In this document: positions 1 through 8,617 of the stretch, in pieces
How the letters are laid out: each line of letters starts with the position of its first letter
How positions within the stretch are numbered: the first letter of the stretch is position 1
Assembly (NCBI RefSeq): GCF_004134905.2
Contig: NZ_SDPQ02000003.1
Span: forward strand, 1,022,023 to 1,086,022
Length of the DNA: 64,000 nucleotides
Direction of reading: 5' to 3'
From: Aeromicrobium ginsengisoli
Lineage (GTDB): Bacteria > Actinomycetota > Actinomycetes > Propionibacteriales > Nocardioidaceae
Notes under the pieces: generated by a model
Databases searched by the model: none
The model's input: only the letters and a program-made list of their open reading frames with translations
What the model was told of the DNA's origin: nothing
Translations under genes and position numbers: made by a program

Positions 1-5
1 GGAGT

Positions 6-398
6 TCACTGTGGGTCCGGGCGGTGCGGCTCCACGAGCTCGGTGAAGTCGCGTTCGGCGCGCTCGACCTGGCGGATGTAGACCCAGCCGAGCGCGAAGA
101 GGCCGGGATAGACCAGCACCCCGAGGATCCACCAGGGCACGGGCACGCCGAGGACGTGCATCTCGGTGACGCTGTCGAACGCCAGGAAGATCAGGGGCAG
201 AGCGCCGATCGACAGCATGAGCGTCGCCGCGACGGTCAGCGCCGCGCGGAGCTGCGCCCGGATCAGCGAGCGCATGTAGACCTCGCCGATGCCGGTCGAC
301 TCGTCGATCTCCTGCCGGACGCTGCGCCGTACGTGTGCCGGCGCGGTCGTCAGTGGGCTGGTGACGCGCACCCGCCCGGTGTACTGCTTCTCCGTCAC
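6..398 (-). CDS. small membrane protein of a symporter-type operon
   Basis: 130-aa protein with two predicted membrane helices (about residues 55-77 and 84-105, the second starting at VPWWILGVLVYPGLFALGW) and a charged, cytoplasmic-looking C-terminus. The GTG start at 398 overlaps the LytTR regulator stop (GTGA), so the two are translationally coupled; the longer upstream reading frame only repeats the regulator gene in another frame. Two-helix proteins of this kind (DUF485-like) commonly precede a sodium/solute (acetate-type) symporter and are controlled by LytS/LytTR pairs in actinobacteria; that symporter would lie left of the window. The role as symporter partner is inference from context; the membrane topology is visible. 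Confidence 0.7.
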   Translation of the reverse strand: MTEKQYTGRVRVTSPLTTAPAHVRRSVRQEIDESTGIGEVYMRSLIRAQLRAALTVAATLMLSIGALPLIFLAFDSVTEMHVLGVPVPWWILGVLVYPGLFALGWVYIRQVERAERDFTELVEPHRPDPQ

Positions 399-1129
399 AG
401 TGCCCGCTCGTGGATCAGCTCTCGCAGCGCGCGGGCGTGGCGGCGGGCGACCTGGATCTCGACCAGCTCGTCGCCGGCCGGCACGAGCACGCTGGAGCGC
501 CCGGCCTGGACACGGAGCTCGCGCAGGTGGGCGAGGTTGACGACGTGACTGCGGTGGACTCGCGCGAATCCGGCCTCCTCCCACTCGTCGGCGAGCGTCG
601 TCAGCGGCATACGGATCAGGTGGCTGCCGCCGTCGACGACGTGCAGGCGTACGTAGTCGCCCTGCGCCTCGACGTACGACACCGATGCCCGCGACACGAA
701 CCGGGTGACCCCGCCGAGCTCGACGGCGATCCGGTCGTCGCTCGCCGGCGGCGCGGACTCGGCGTCGGCACAGGCGCGCCGCACGCTCTCGCTGAGTCGC
801 TCCTCGCGGATGGGCTTGAGCAGGTAGTCCACCGCGTTCATCTCGAACGCCTCGACGGCGTGCGCGTCGTGCGCCGTCACGAACACGATGCGGGGCGGCG
901 TGCGGAACCGGCCGAGCAGCCGGGCGATCTCCAGGCCGCTCAGTCCCGGCATCGCGACGTCGAGGAACACCAGCTCGATGTCACCCTCGTCGAGCACCCG
1001 CAGCGCCTCGGCGCCCGAGCGGGCCGCGCGTACGGACGCGATGCGGTCGTCGCGGCCCAGCAACCACACGAGCTCGTCGAGCACGGGCTGCTCGTCGTCC
1101 ACCACGAGGGCACGCAACGCGGTCGTCAT
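395..1129 (-). CDS. LytTR-family response regulator
   Basis: 244-aa two-component response regulator. The receiver domain occupies about residues 5-120, with the acidic pair D11-D12, phospho-acceptor D57 in LVFLDVAMPG and the conserved Lys in DYLLKP. A LytTR DNA-binding domain follows (about 140-240), with YVEAQGDYVRLH and RVHRSHVVNL typical of the fold. The start is the ATG at 1129, directly before the receiver strand; upstream in-frame sequence is low-complexity and lies opposite the kinase end. It follows its cognate kinase by 46 bp and couples to the next small membrane protein gene. Such pairs usually sense a carbon source and control an adjacent transporter; the signal here is unknown. 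Confidence 0.9.
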   Translation of the reverse strand: MTTALRALVVDDEQPVLDELVWLLGRDDRIASVRAARSGAEALRVLDEGDIELVFLDVAMPGLSGLEIARLLGRFRTPPRIVFVTAHDAHAVEAFEMNAVDYLLKPIREERLSESVRRACADAESAPPASDDRIAVELGGVTRFVSRASVSYVEAQGDYVRLHVVDGGSHLIRMPLTTLADEWEEAGFARVHRSHVVNLAHLRELRVQAGRSSVLVPAGDELVEIQVARRHARALRELIHERAL

Positions 1130-1175
1130 GCGGTGATCATGCCGAGATGTCGGCGGCACCACAACAGGGGAGCGA

Positions 1176-2300
1176 TCACGCCGACTCGGCTCCGGGATGG
1201 AACTTCGGCAGCCGGACGGTGACCTTGGTGCCGTGCCCCGGCGCGGTCTCGACGACGATGCCGTACTCGTCGCCGTAGACCGTACGCAGGCGCTCATCGA
1301 CGTTGCCGAGCCCGACCGACGCGCTGGTGGTGTGGCCCGACAGCGCATCGCGTACGGTCTCCGGCTCGACCCCGACACCGTCGTCCTCGATCGTGATGAC
1401 GCACTCGACGCCCTCGTCGAGCGCCACGACCGTGACGGTCCCGTCGCCGTCCTTGGCCTCGAGTCCGTGGCGCACGGCGTTCTCGACCAGCGGCTGGATC
1501 GCGAGGAACGGCAACGTCACGCTGAGCACCTCCGGTGCCACCCGCGTGACGACGCGCAGCCGGTCGCCGAAGCGCGCCTTCTCCAGCACGAGGTAGCGCT
1601 CGATCGACCGCAGCTCCTCGGCGAGCGTCGTGAACTCGCCGTGCTCGCGGAACGAGTAGCGGGTGAAGTCGGCGAACTCGAGCAACAGCTCGCGAGCGCG
1701 CTCGGGGTCTGTGCGCACGAACGACGCGATCGCGCCGAGCGAGTTGTAGATGAAGTGCGGCGAGATCTGGGCCCGCAGCGCCCGCAGCTCGGCCTCCATC
1801 AGTGCGGTACGCGACTCCGACAGCTCGGCGAGCTCGAGCTGGCTCGACATCCACCGGGCGACCTCTGTCGTTGCGCGCGCCAGGCCGGCCGACGCCTCTT
1901 CGGTGACGACGGCGATGCTGCCGACCACGCGCCCTTCGACCGACAGCGGCGCGACGATCGCGCGGTCCGACGCCTGCGTGCGCCCGCTGGCCAGGGCGTC
2001 GGCCGTGAGCTCGGTGACGTCCGGGGCATCGCCGGCGAGCCGGTCGTGCAGGTCGGTGATCGCGACGATGGGGCCGCCCAGCAGCGTACGCACGTGGGGG
2101 AGGGCCAGCGCCGCGCTCTCGGCGTCGAGGCCCCGGCGCAGTGCCGGCGCGGCCAGCGAGGCGGTATGCAGCGTCTCGTACGTCGCCCGGTCGGCCGGTG
2201 AGCCGAGCACCCGCCGACGCGTCAGCAGCCGCCACCGGACGAACACCGCGGCGGCGACGAGCGCGGCGATCACGATCGCGGCCGTCCTGATGTTGTCCAT
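1176..2300 (-). CDS. LytS-type sensor histidine kinase
   Basis: 374-aa membrane-anchored kinase. One N-terminal transmembrane helix (about residues 6-21) is followed by an Arg-rich stop-transfer, a GAF-like region (about 60-150), the His_kinase core with phospho-acceptor His182 in ISPHFIYNSL, and a C-terminal HATPase with N-box PLVENAVRHGLE and glycine boxes (DDGVGV, GLGNVDERL, GHGTKV). This is the LytS/YehU (PF06580) architecture but with one helix rather than the multi-helix 5TM sensor domain. It is first in a three-gene operon with the LytTR regulator. It would autophosphorylate and pass phosphate to D57 of the regulator; ligand unknown. Confidence 0.9.
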   Translation of the reverse strand: MDNIRTAAIVIAALVAAAVFVRWRLLTRRRVLGSPADRATYETLHTASLAAPALRRGLDAESAALALPHVRTLLGGPIVAITDLHDRLAGDAPDVTELTADALASGRTQASDRAIVAPLSVEGRVVGSIAVVTEEASAGLARATTEVARWMSSQLELAELSESRTALMEAELRALRAQISPHFIYNSLGAIASFVRTDPERARELLLEFADFTRYSFREHGEFTTLAEELRSIERYLVLEKARFGDRLRVVTRVAPEVLSVTLPFLAIQPLVENAVRHGLEAKDGDGTVTVVALDEGVECVITIEDDGVGVEPETVRDALSGHTTSASVGLGNVDERLRTVYGDEYGIVVETAPGHGTKVTVRLPKFHPGAESA

Positions 2301-2316
2301 CCCGGGACGCTACCGC

Positions 2317-2991
2317 CTAGACGACTCCGGGGAGCGCGGTGAACCAGCTCGGCGCCTGCCCACAGAACTCCGTACGCTCGAGCGATCCCGCGCCGGCCGG
2401 GATGAGCCCGTCGATCGGCAGGCCTGTCAGTCGGGGCAGGTCACTGCGGTTGTTGAGCTCGGCGAGGCCGGGCTCGGCGGCGCAGGAGCCCAGCACGAGG
2501 CGTGGCGTCAGGCCTTCTGAGCCCAGCCGGTCGACGGTCAGTCCGGCGTGGTTGAGCGTGCCCAGTCCTTCGCGTGCGACGACGACGACCTCGGCGTCGA
2601 GGGCTCGGGCGAGGTCGATCACGGTGCCGCCGTCGAGGTCGAGCCGCACCAGCAGGCCGCCGGCACCCTCGACCAGCACGACGTCGGCGTCGAGGCCACG
2701 GATCTGCTGCGCCACCTCGGCGATGAGTGGGAGCGGTACGCCCTGGAGTCGGGCCGCGGTCTCGGGTGCCAGGGGGTCGCGCAGCCGCGCCAGCTCGTGC
2801 ACGGCCGACGATCCCGTGAGGCGTACGACCTCGTCGGCGTCGCCGGGCTCGTCGGGTCCGACGCCGGTCTGCACGGGCTTGACCGCCGCGACCTCGAGGC
2901 CGCGGGCGGCCAGGGCGACCGCCAGGGCAGCCGTCACGACGGTCTTGCCGACGCCCGTGTCGGTCCCGGTGACCACGACGAAGCGGGTCAT
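2317..2991 (-). CDS. bioD: dethiobiotin synthetase BioD
   Basis: 224-aa ATP-dependent dethiobiotin synthetase, which closes the ureido ring of 7,8-diaminononanoate with CO2. The P-loop GTDTGVGKT spans residues 9-17, followed by KPVQTG (substrate/Mg site) and VEGAGGLLV, all signatures of the family; length matches BioD. The ATG at 2991 overlaps the bioF stop in ATGA, so bioA-bioF-bioD is a coupled operon. A much longer open frame runs upstream but it only shadows bioF. Transcription is expected from the BioQ-controlled promoter in front of bioA. Confidence 0.96.
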   Translation of the reverse strand: MTRFVVVTGTDTGVGKTVVTAALAVALAARGLEVAAVKPVQTGVGPDEPGDADEVVRLTGSSAVHELARLRDPLAPETAARLQGVPLPLIAEVAQQIRGLDADVVLVEGAGGLLVRLDLDGGTVIDLARALDAEVVVVAREGLGTLNHAGLTVDRLGSEGLTPRLVLGSCAAEPGLAELNNRSDLPRLTGLPIDGLIPAGAGSLERTEFCGQAPSWFTALPGVV

Positions 2992-4103
2992 GGCACCACG
3001 GTGCTGATGAGCTTGGCGGCGTGCGCGAGCTGGTCGTCGTCGACCCCGGCCGATGCGGTGAGTCGCAGCCGGCTGATGCCGTCGGGTGTCGAGGGCGGCC
3101 GGAAGCAGCCGACACGTACGCCGTCGGCCGCGCACTGAGCCTGCGCCGCGAGCGCCTCGGCCGGGCCCGGCATCTCGACCGAGAGGACTGCTCCGGCCAC
3201 GCGGGCCGCCCCTGCGGCGTCCGCGAGGGTGGCGGCGACGTGATGGAGCCGGGCGACGCGCTCGGGCTCGGCGTCGACGATCCGCAGGGCCTCGACGGCG
3301 GCCGCGGCGGCTGCCGGTGCGAGGCCGGTGTCGTAGATGAACGGCCGCGAGCGGTTGACCAGGTGATCGATGACGGCGTGGCTGCCCAGCACCGCGCCGC
3401 CCTGGCTGCCGAGCGCCTTGGACAACGTCATCGTGACGATCACCGAGGGTCGCCCCGCCAGGCCGAGCTCGCGCACGAGGCCGCCGCCGTCGCCCGCGAC
3501 GCCGATGCCGTGGGCCTCGTCGACGACGAGCGTCGCGTCGTGGCGTTCGCACAGCTCGACGAGCTCGACCAGCGGCGCGGCGTCGCCGAGCACGGAGTAG
3601 ATCGACTCGACGAGCACGAGGGCGCGGGTCTGCGTACGTCCTGACAGCTGGTCCTCGACGGCGGAGAGGTCGTTGTGGCCGACGACCGCAAGCGTCCCGC
3701 GCGAGAGCCGGCAGGCGTCGACGAGCGAAGCGTGCACGTGGGCGTCCGAGACGAGCAGGGTGTCGCGGTCCGAGAGAGCGGTCACGACGGAGAGGTTCGC
3801 GTGATAGCCCGTCGAGTGCACCAGCGCGGCCTCGTGGCCGAGCCGCGCGGCGAGCGCCGACTCGAGCGCCGTGTGCACCGGCAGGGTGCCGGTGACCAGG
3901 CGCGACGCGCTGGCGCCGGCCCCCCAGCGCAGGGCGGCTTCGGCGGCGGCTGCGGTCACCCGCTCGTCGCGGCAGAGCCCGAGATAGTCGTTGCCGGCGA
4001 GGTCGATCAGGTCGTCGTCGCCCGTGCGCGTCGTCAGCGACCGGACGAGCCCGTCGCGCTCGCGTTGCCGGGCCTGCTCCTCGAGCCAGGTGTGCAGCGT
4101 CAT
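2988..4103 (-). CDS. bioF: 8-amino-7-oxononanoate synthase BioF
   Basis: 371-aa PLP enzyme of the alpha-oxoamine synthase family that condenses pimeloyl-ACP/CoA with L-alanine, the first committed step of biotin ring assembly. The PLP lysine is K229 in TLSKALGSQGG; VVDEAHGIGV (Asp contacting the PLP ring nitrogen) and SDAHVHASLVD are conserved. Full length for the family. It overlaps bioA at its start (ATGA, 4100-4103) and bioD at its end (ATGA), consistent with one polycistronic mRNA. No pimelate-supplying gene (bioC, bioH, bioI, bioW) is in the window. Confidence 0.96.
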   Translation of the reverse strand: MTLHTWLEEQARQRERDGLVRSLTTRTGDDDLIDLAGNDYLGLCRDERVTAAAAEAALRWGAGASASRLVTGTLPVHTALESALAARLGHEAALVHSTGYHANLSVVTALSDRDTLLVSDAHVHASLVDACRLSRGTLAVVGHNDLSAVEDQLSGRTQTRALVLVESIYSVLGDAAPLVELVELCERHDATLVVDEAHGIGVAGDGGGLVRELGLAGRPSVIVTMTLSKALGSQGGAVLGSHAVIDHLVNRSRPFIYDTGLAPAAAAAAVEALRIVDAEPERVARLHHVAATLADAAGAARVAGAVLSVEMPGPAEALAAQAQCAADGVRVGCFRPPSTPDGISRLRLTASAGVDDDQLAHAAKLISTVVP

Positions 4104-5374
4104 CGGGGCCTCCTGGCCGCGGCGACGAGGGCACCGGTGATCGTGGCCAGGTCCTCATCGGTGCTGATGTAGGGCGGCATCGTGTAGATCAGGTCGCGGA
4201 ACGGCCGGATCCAGACGCCGTGCTCGAGGGCCACAGCGCTGGCCGCCGCGACCTCGATGGGATGGTCGAGCTGGATCACCCCGACGGCGCCGAGCGTACG
4301 GACGTCGGCGACGCCGCCGAGCTCGCGCGCGGGCGCCAGGCCAGTGGCCAGGGCCGTGTTGATCCGCGCGATGTCCCGCCGCCAGTCGGACTCGGTCAGC
4401 ACGTCGAGCGAGGCCGCGGCGACGGCGCACGCGAGGGGGTTCGCCATGTACGTCGGACCGTGCATCAGGGCGCCCGACTCCGACGCGTCGATCCCGGCCG
4501 CGACGTCGGCGGTGCAGAGCACGGCGGCGAGAGTCAGGTAGCCGCCGGTCAACGCCTTGCCGACGCACATGATGTCGGGGCTGATGCCCGCGTGGTCGGC
4601 CCCGAACATCTCGCCCGTACGCGCGAAGCCGGTCGCGATCTCGTCGAGGATCAGCAGCCAGCCGTGCGCGTCGCACTGGTCGCGCAGCCAGCGCAGGACG
4701 GCCGGCGGATAGACCCGCATCCCGCCGGCGCCCTGGAGCACAGGCTCGACGATGACTGCGGCGACGGTGTCGTCGAGGGCATCGACGACGGCCTGCGCCT
4801 CGGCGACCCACGGCTCGAGGTCGGCGTCGAACCCGGCCGGCGGGCGGGGCAGGAACACCTGCTCGGCGAGCACGTCGGTGAACATCTGGTGCATGCCGCC
4901 GACGGGATCGCACACGCTCATGGCCCCGAACGTGTCGCCGTGGTAGCCGCCCCGAAGGGTCAGGAGCTGCGTACGCCCCGGATGGCCGTTGCCACGCTGG
5001 AGCTGCAGCGCCATCTTGAGGGCGACCTCGACCGAGACCGAGCCGGAGTCCGCGAAGAACACCTTGTCGAGCCCGGCCGGCGCGAGGTCGAGCAGCCGGC
5101 GGGCCAGCTCGATCGCGGGCTCGTGCGTCAGGCCGCCGAACATGACGTGTGACATCGAGTCGGCCTGACGATGCAGGGCCGCGTCGAGGCGGGGGTGACG
5201 ATAGCCGTGGATCGCCGCCCACCACGACGACATCGCGTCGATCGGCTCGCGCCCGTCGGCCAGCGTCAGGCGGTTGCCCGCGGCGCTGGCGACCAGCAGC
5301 GGCGTGGCCGGGGAGTCCATCGGGGCATACGGGTGCCAGACGTGGGCGCGGTCGAAATCGATGAGGTCATCCAT
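4100..5374 (-). CDS. bioA: adenosylmethionine-8-amino-7-oxononanoate aminotransferase BioA
   Basis: 424-aa class III PLP aminotransferase that uses SAM as amino donor to make 7,8-diaminopelargonate. HVWHPYAPM (residues 11-19) and WWAAIHGY contain aromatic residues that line the BioA substrate site; PLP lysine is K273 in [10 protein letters not shown], with DEIATGF as the cofactor-ring Asp. It is the first gene of bioA-bioF-bioD. The start ATG at 5374 lies 67 bp from divergent bioB, and the shared gap holds a BioQ operator palindrome. Confidence 0.96.
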   Translation of the reverse strand: MDDLIDFDRAHVWHPYAPMDSPATPLLVASAAGNRLTLADGREPIDAMSSWWAAIHGYRHPRLDAALHRQADSMSHVMFGGLTHEPAIELARRLLDLAPAGLDKVFFADSGSVSVEVALKMALQLQRGNGHPGRTQLLTLRGGYHGDTFGAMSVCDPVGGMHQMFTDVLAEQVFLPRPPAGFDADLEPWVAEAQAVVDALDDTVAAVIVEPVLQGAGGMRVYPPAVLRWLRDQCDAHGWLLILDEIATGFARTGEMFGADHAGISPDIMCVGKALTGGYLTLAAVLCTADVAAGIDASESGALMHGPTYMANPLACAVAAASLDVLTESDWRRDIARINTALATGLAPARELGGVADVRTLGAVGVIQLDHPIEVAAASAVALEHGVWIRPFRDLIYTMPPYISTDEDLATITGALVAAARRPR

Positions 5375-5410
5375 GGCAGGTGATCAGGATCTCGAGCGGT
5401 CGAGGTTTGA

Positions 5411-5427
5411 CCTGAACGGTGTTCAGG
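5411..5427. promoter_or_regulatory. BioQ operator between bioA and bioB
   Basis: A perfect palindrome CCTGAACGGTGTTCAGG; its core TGAAC-N3-GTTCA (5413-5425) matches the BioQ sites reported for corynebacteria and mycobacteria. On the + strand it sits exactly between a -35-like TTGACC (5407-5412) and a -10-like TACATT (5429-5434), so repressor binding would block the bioB promoter; it also lies upstream of bioA. The same motif recurs in front of bioY/bioQ. Confidence 0.88.
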
Positions 5428-5441
5428 ATACATTCCTCCTC

Positions 5442-6437
5442 ATGACTGACGTACTGCAGGTCGCCCGCGCCCACGTCCTCGAGCAGGGCCTCGGGCTCTC
5501 CGAAGAGCTGCTCGTCGAGGTGCTGCGGCTCCCGGACGAGCGCATCCCCGAGCTCCTGGAGCTGGCCCACGAGGTGCGCATGACGTGGTGCGGCCCCGAG
5601 GTCGAGGTCGAGGGCATCGTGTCCCTCAAGACCGGCGGATGTCCCGAGGACTGCCACTTCTGCAGCCAGTCGGGCCAGTTCCAGTCGCCGGTCCGGGCGG
5701 TCTGGCTCAACATCCCCGAGCTGGTCGAGGCCGCCAAGGAGACGGCGAAGACGGGTGCCTCCGAGTTCTGCATCGTCGCCGCCGTCCGTGGGCCCGACCA
5801 GCGCCTGATGGACCAGGTCCGCGAGGGCATCAAGGCGATCCAGGCCGAGGTCGACATCAACATCGCCTGCTCGCTCGGGATGCTGACCCAGGCGCAGGTC
5901 GACGAGTTCGTCGAGATGGGCGTGCACCGCTACAACCACAACCTCGAGGCGGCGAAGTCGTACTTCCCGCAGGTCGTGTCGACGCACTCGTACGAGGAGC
6001 GCTGGGACACCTGCCTCATGGTCCGCGAGGCCGGCATGGAGCTGTGCTGCGGCGGGCTCGTCGGCATGGGCGAGTCGATCGAGCAGCGCGCCGAGCTCGC
6101 GGCCCAGCTCGCCGAGCTGCGACCGCACGAGGTGCCGCTCAACTTCCTCAACCCGCGACCCGGCACGCCGTTCGGCGGCCAGGAGCTCATGAGCTCACAG
6201 GACGCCCTGCGGACGATCGCCGCGTTCCGCCTCGCGATGCCGCACACGATCCTGCGGTACGCAGGCGGCCGCGAGCTGACCCTCGGTGACCTCGGCACCC
6301 GCGAGGGACTGCTCGGTGGGGTCAACGCCGTCATCGTCGGCAACTACCTGACGACCCTCGGCCGTGACGCCAACGAGGACATCGACCTGCTGGCCGAGCT
6401 CGGCATGCCGATCAAGGAACTCCAGAAGACGCTCTGA
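5442..6437 (+). CDS. bioB: biotin synthase BioB (radical SAM)
   Basis: 331-aa radical SAM enzyme that inserts sulfur into dethiobiotin. The 4Fe-4S cluster/SAM motif CxxxCxxC is C67, C71, C74; the second-cluster region includes conserved cysteines in [15 protein letters not shown] and ELCCGG, plus the Arg of ILRYAGGRE. The ATG at 5442 is chosen because homology begins here. No Shine-Dalgarno precedes it, and -10 TACATT ends 7 nt upstream, so the mRNA is probably leaderless. The upstream open frame passes through the operator and bioA start and is not coding. The stop overlaps the next gene by one base (TGATG), pairing it with the BsaP-like protein. Confidence 0.96.
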   Translation: MTDVLQVARAHVLEQGLGLSEELLVEVLRLPDERIPELLELAHEVRMTWCGPEVEVEGIVSLKTGGCPEDCHFCSQSGQFQSPVRAVWLNIPELVEAAKETAKTGASEFCIVAAVRGPDQRLMDQVREGIKAIQAEVDINIACSLGMLTQAQVDEFVEMGVHRYNHNLEAAKSYFPQVVSTHSYEERWDTCLMVREAGMELCCGGLVGMGESIEQRAELAAQLAELRPHEVPLNFLNPRPGTPFGGQELMSSQDALRTIAAFRLAMPHTILRYAGGRELTLGDLGTREGLLGGVNAVIVGNYLTTLGRDANEDIDLLAELGMPIKELQKTL

Positions 6438-6616
6438 TGGCGTACTGCGGTCACTGCGGCGAGGCGGTCGACGCACGCGACCACGCGCGATGCGCGGAGC
6501 TCTTGCGGATGGAGCCGCCACGCTTCTGCACCCAGTGCCGCAGGCGCATGGTCGTCCAAGTCACGCCGGCCGGCTGGTCGGTACGCTGCGTCGAGCACGG
6601 CGACCTCAGCGGCTAG
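6437..6616 (+). CDS. bsaP: biotin synthase auxiliary protein (BsaP-like), 59 aa
   Basis: 59-aa cysteine-rich protein whose ATG shares a base with the bioB stop (TGATG), so translation is coupled. Six cysteines are visible: C4-x2-C7, C19, C31-x2-C34 and C51, with a CRRRM-V and GWSVRC-EHG ending. This size, Cys pattern and position directly after bioB match the mycobacterial auxiliary protein (BsaP) reported to be needed by BioB, presumably as an Fe-S or metal-binding partner. The family assignment is from memory of that protein; the gene structure is directly visible. Its stop and that of convergent bioN share the CTAG at 6613-6616. Confidence 0.82.
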   Translation: MAYCGHCGEAVDARDHARCAELLRMEPPRFCTQCRRRMVVQVTPAGWSVRCVEHGDLSG

Positions 6617-7227
6617 TCGTCTCCGATGCCACGGGCGTGCAGGGCGGCCCCGGTCTCGTACGCATGCGCGACCGTGCGAATCGCCATGGGCGAGAGGTTC
6701 GCCCGGACGCTGCGCTCGAGGCCCCGTGCCTTGGCCGCTTCGCGGGTCTCGTGCGCGATCTCGAAGATCGCGGGGATCGCGGTGATCATGAGGGAGAACG
6801 CCAGAGCGACCTTCTCCGGACGTACGCCGATCCGCCTGAAGGGTCCGAGGCCGCGGACGATCGCGTCGAGCAGGCGGTCAGTCGGGGTGGTCGCCGTGAA
6901 CGTCGTGGCGACCACGACGAGTGCGACCGTCGTCGCGACGACCTCGACCGCGACCGGCCAGCCGCGCTGCCACCACTGGAACGCACCCAGGATCGCCACG
7001 ACGAGCAGGAACGGCCGAAGTCCCCGCCACACCACCTGGGGCGGTACGCGTGCCCACAACGAAATGCCCAGGGCCACGCCCAGCGCCGCCACGCACGGCC
7101 ATGGCCCGCGCAGCGCCACGACCGCGATGCTGGCCAGGACCACGAGGCCGAGCTTGGGTCCGGCCGGGATCCGGTGCCAGATCGTCGAGCCGGGTCGATA
7201 GATCCCGAGCGGCAGTGACCGCCTCAC
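6613..7227 (-). CDS. bioN: ECF transporter T component (BioN), biotin uptake
   Basis: 204-aa membrane protein of the EcfT family, the scaffold that couples the ATPase to the S component. Four to five hydrophobic segments occupy residues 25-125 and the C-terminal cytoplasmic helices carry two coupling motifs, AAKARGLE and LHARGIG, where the A-R-G triplets contact the ATPase. GTG start at 7227 overlaps the bioM stop (GTGA). Third gene of bioY-bioM-bioN; a single ATPase and dedicated T protein make this a group I ECF importer. The 3' end overlaps the convergent bsaP gene by four bases. Confidence 0.92.
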   Translation of the reverse strand: MRRSLPLGIYRPGSTIWHRIPAGPKLGLVVLASIAVVALRGPWPCVAALGVALGISLWARVPPQVVWRGLRPFLLVVAILGAFQWWQRGWPVAVEVVATTVALVVVATTFTATTPTDRLLDAIVRGLGPFRRIGVRPEKVALAFSLMITAIPAIFEIAHETREAAKARGLERSVRANLSPMAIRTVAHAYETGAALHARGIGDD

Positions 7228-7922
7228 GGCGTCGCCACGCTTCGCCGGTAGTGGTCGACCGCGGCGGCGGGCTCACCGTCGAACGCGATGGCGCCGTCCT
7301 CGATCACCAGCACGCGTTCGCAGCGCAGCGCCAGATCCAGGTCGTGGGTGACCAGCACGAGCTGCTGCTCCAGGGCGAACAGGCGGTCGGCGACGATGAC
7401 GCTGTTGCGCAGGTCGAGCAGCGTGGTCGGCTCGTCGGCCACGACGATCGACGGCTCGGTCGCCAGGACGCCGGCCAGGGCGAGCAGCTGCTGCTGCCCC
7501 CCGGAGAGGGCGTGGACGCTGGTGGCGGCCAGATGGGCCAACCCGTACGAGTCGAGGATCGACAGGACGCGCTGCTGGCGCTCGTGCTTGTCGGGAACGA
7601 GGCGGCGCAATGAAAGGGCGATGTCCTCGGCGACGGTCGGCATCACGAGCTGGGCTGCCGGTTGGGTGAACACGAACCCGACCCGGCGGCGTACGGCCGG
7701 GCCCTCGTCACTGACGTCGAGGCCGTCGACCGTCACGACGCCCGAGGACGCGGACACGAGCCCGTTGATCAGTCTCGCGAGCGTCGACTTGCCCGACCCG
7801 TTGCCACCGATCAGGGCCACGCGACGCTCGGTGAGCTCGGCCGACACGTGGCGCAGGATGACGACGTCGCCGCCGGCCGCCTCGGCGGTGACGGTGACGT
7901 CGTCGAACGAGATGCCGGCCAC
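7224..7922 (-). CDS. bioM: ECF transporter ATPase (BioM), biotin uptake
   Basis: 232-aa ABC ATPase. Walker A is GGNGSGKSTL, Q-loop near FTQPAAQ, ABC signature ALSGGQQQLLALA, Walker B SIVVADEPTTLLD and the switch His in VLVTHDLDLAL. Short for an ECF ATPase but complete. GTG start lies 9 bp after the bioY stop and its own stop overlaps bioN. Energises biotin import with BioN and BioY in the cytoplasmic membrane. Confidence 0.93.
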   Translation of the reverse strand: MAGISFDDVTVTAEAAGGDVVILRHVSAELTERRVALIGGNGSGKSTLARLINGLVSASSGVVTVDGLDVSDEGPAVRRRVGFVFTQPAAQLVMPTVAEDIALSLRRLVPDKHERQQRVLSILDSYGLAHLAATSVHALSGGQQQLLALAGVLATEPSIVVADEPTTLLDLRNSVIVADRLFALEQQLVLVTHDLDLALRCERVLVIEDGAIAFDGEPAAAVDHYRRSVATP

Positions 7923-7931
7923 GGCCGAAGG

Positions 7932-8522
7932 CTACCGACCCCGGGTCAGGAGCGCGGGGAACGCGCGGTGCACGGCCGCGGCCACGACGGCCGCCGCAGC
8001 GAGCTTGGCGAGGTCGGCGGGGACGTACGCGAACGAGCTCTTGATCGTGGCCCAGAGCGGGGTGTCGGCGTACAGGGAGATGCCGGTCGCGCCGACCAGC
8101 CAGACCACGGTCTCGGCCACGAGGCCGCCGACCACCACGACGCCCGCCGTGATCGCGACGTTGCGGCGATGTGCGCGCTCGACCGCCAGCCCGACGATCA
8201 GCGCGGCGAAGGGGAACGCGAAGAGATAGCCGCCGGTGACGCCACTGAACTGCGCGATTCCGGAGCTGCCGCCGGCGAAGATCGGCAGGCCCGCCGCGCC
8301 CACGACGAGATAGAGCACCACGGTGAAGAAGCCGCGCTTGGCGCCGAGCACGGCGCCGGCGAGGAAGATGCCGAACAGCTGCAGGGTCACGGGCACGCCG
8401 TTGACGCCGAACGGGAGGGCTGCCGACACCGCACACACCGCGATCAGGGCGGCGAACGTGGCGATGAGGGCGAGGTCGGTGGTCGAGACGGTCGTGGCGC
8501 GCGACGAATCGGTGCTGGTCAT
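7932..8522 (-). CDS. bioY: biotin transporter S component BioY
   Basis: 196-aa integral membrane protein with about six helices; the segment VPVTLQLFGIFLAGAVLG followed by KRGF is the BioY family signature, as is the GGYLFAFPFAALIVG stretch. It is the biotin-binding subunit of the ECF importer. ATG at 8522 is preceded on the minus strand by a good AGGAGA ribosome site. It heads bioYMN and faces bioQ across an intergenic region with two operator palindromes, so uptake and synthesis are expected to be co-repressed when biotin is plentiful. Confidence 0.95.
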   Translation of the reverse strand: MTSTDSSRATTVSTTDLALIATFAALIAVCAVSAALPFGVNGVPVTLQLFGIFLAGAVLGAKRGFFTVVLYLVVGAAGLPIFAGGSSGIAQFSGVTGGYLFAFPFAALIVGLAVERAHRRNVAITAGVVVVGGLVAETVVWLVGATGISLYADTPLWATIKSSFAYVPADLAKLAAAAVVAAAVHRAFPALLTRGR

Positions 8523-8540
8523 GGGTCTCCTGAGGACGTA

Positions 8541-8572
8541 CCTGAACGATGCTCAGGTGAACGGCGTTCAGG
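8541..8572. promoter_or_regulatory. two tandem BioQ operators upstream of bioY and bioQ
   Basis: Box 1, TGAAC-GAT-GCTCA (8543-8555), has one mismatch from the palindrome; box 2, TGAAC-GGC-GTTCA (8558-8570), is perfect. Centres are 15 bp apart, about 1.5 helical turns. Both match the bioA/bioB site. They lie upstream of bioY (minus) and of the bioQ -10-like TAGGCT (8581-8586), implying autorepression of bioQ. Confidence 0.85.
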
Positions 8573-8617
8573 CTAGCGTATAGGCTGGTGAGACCGTCCA
8601 TTCGACCCGGAGGCCAC

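Noticed and set aside
2317..4158. 613-codon frame as a long BioD fusion
   Set aside because: The first 390 residues are bioF read in another frame; bioD begins at the ATGA junction (2991).
8588..8617. GTG 8588 as bioQ start
   Set aside because: It lies at the likely transcription start; GTG 8618 has GGAGG and begins the TetR domain.
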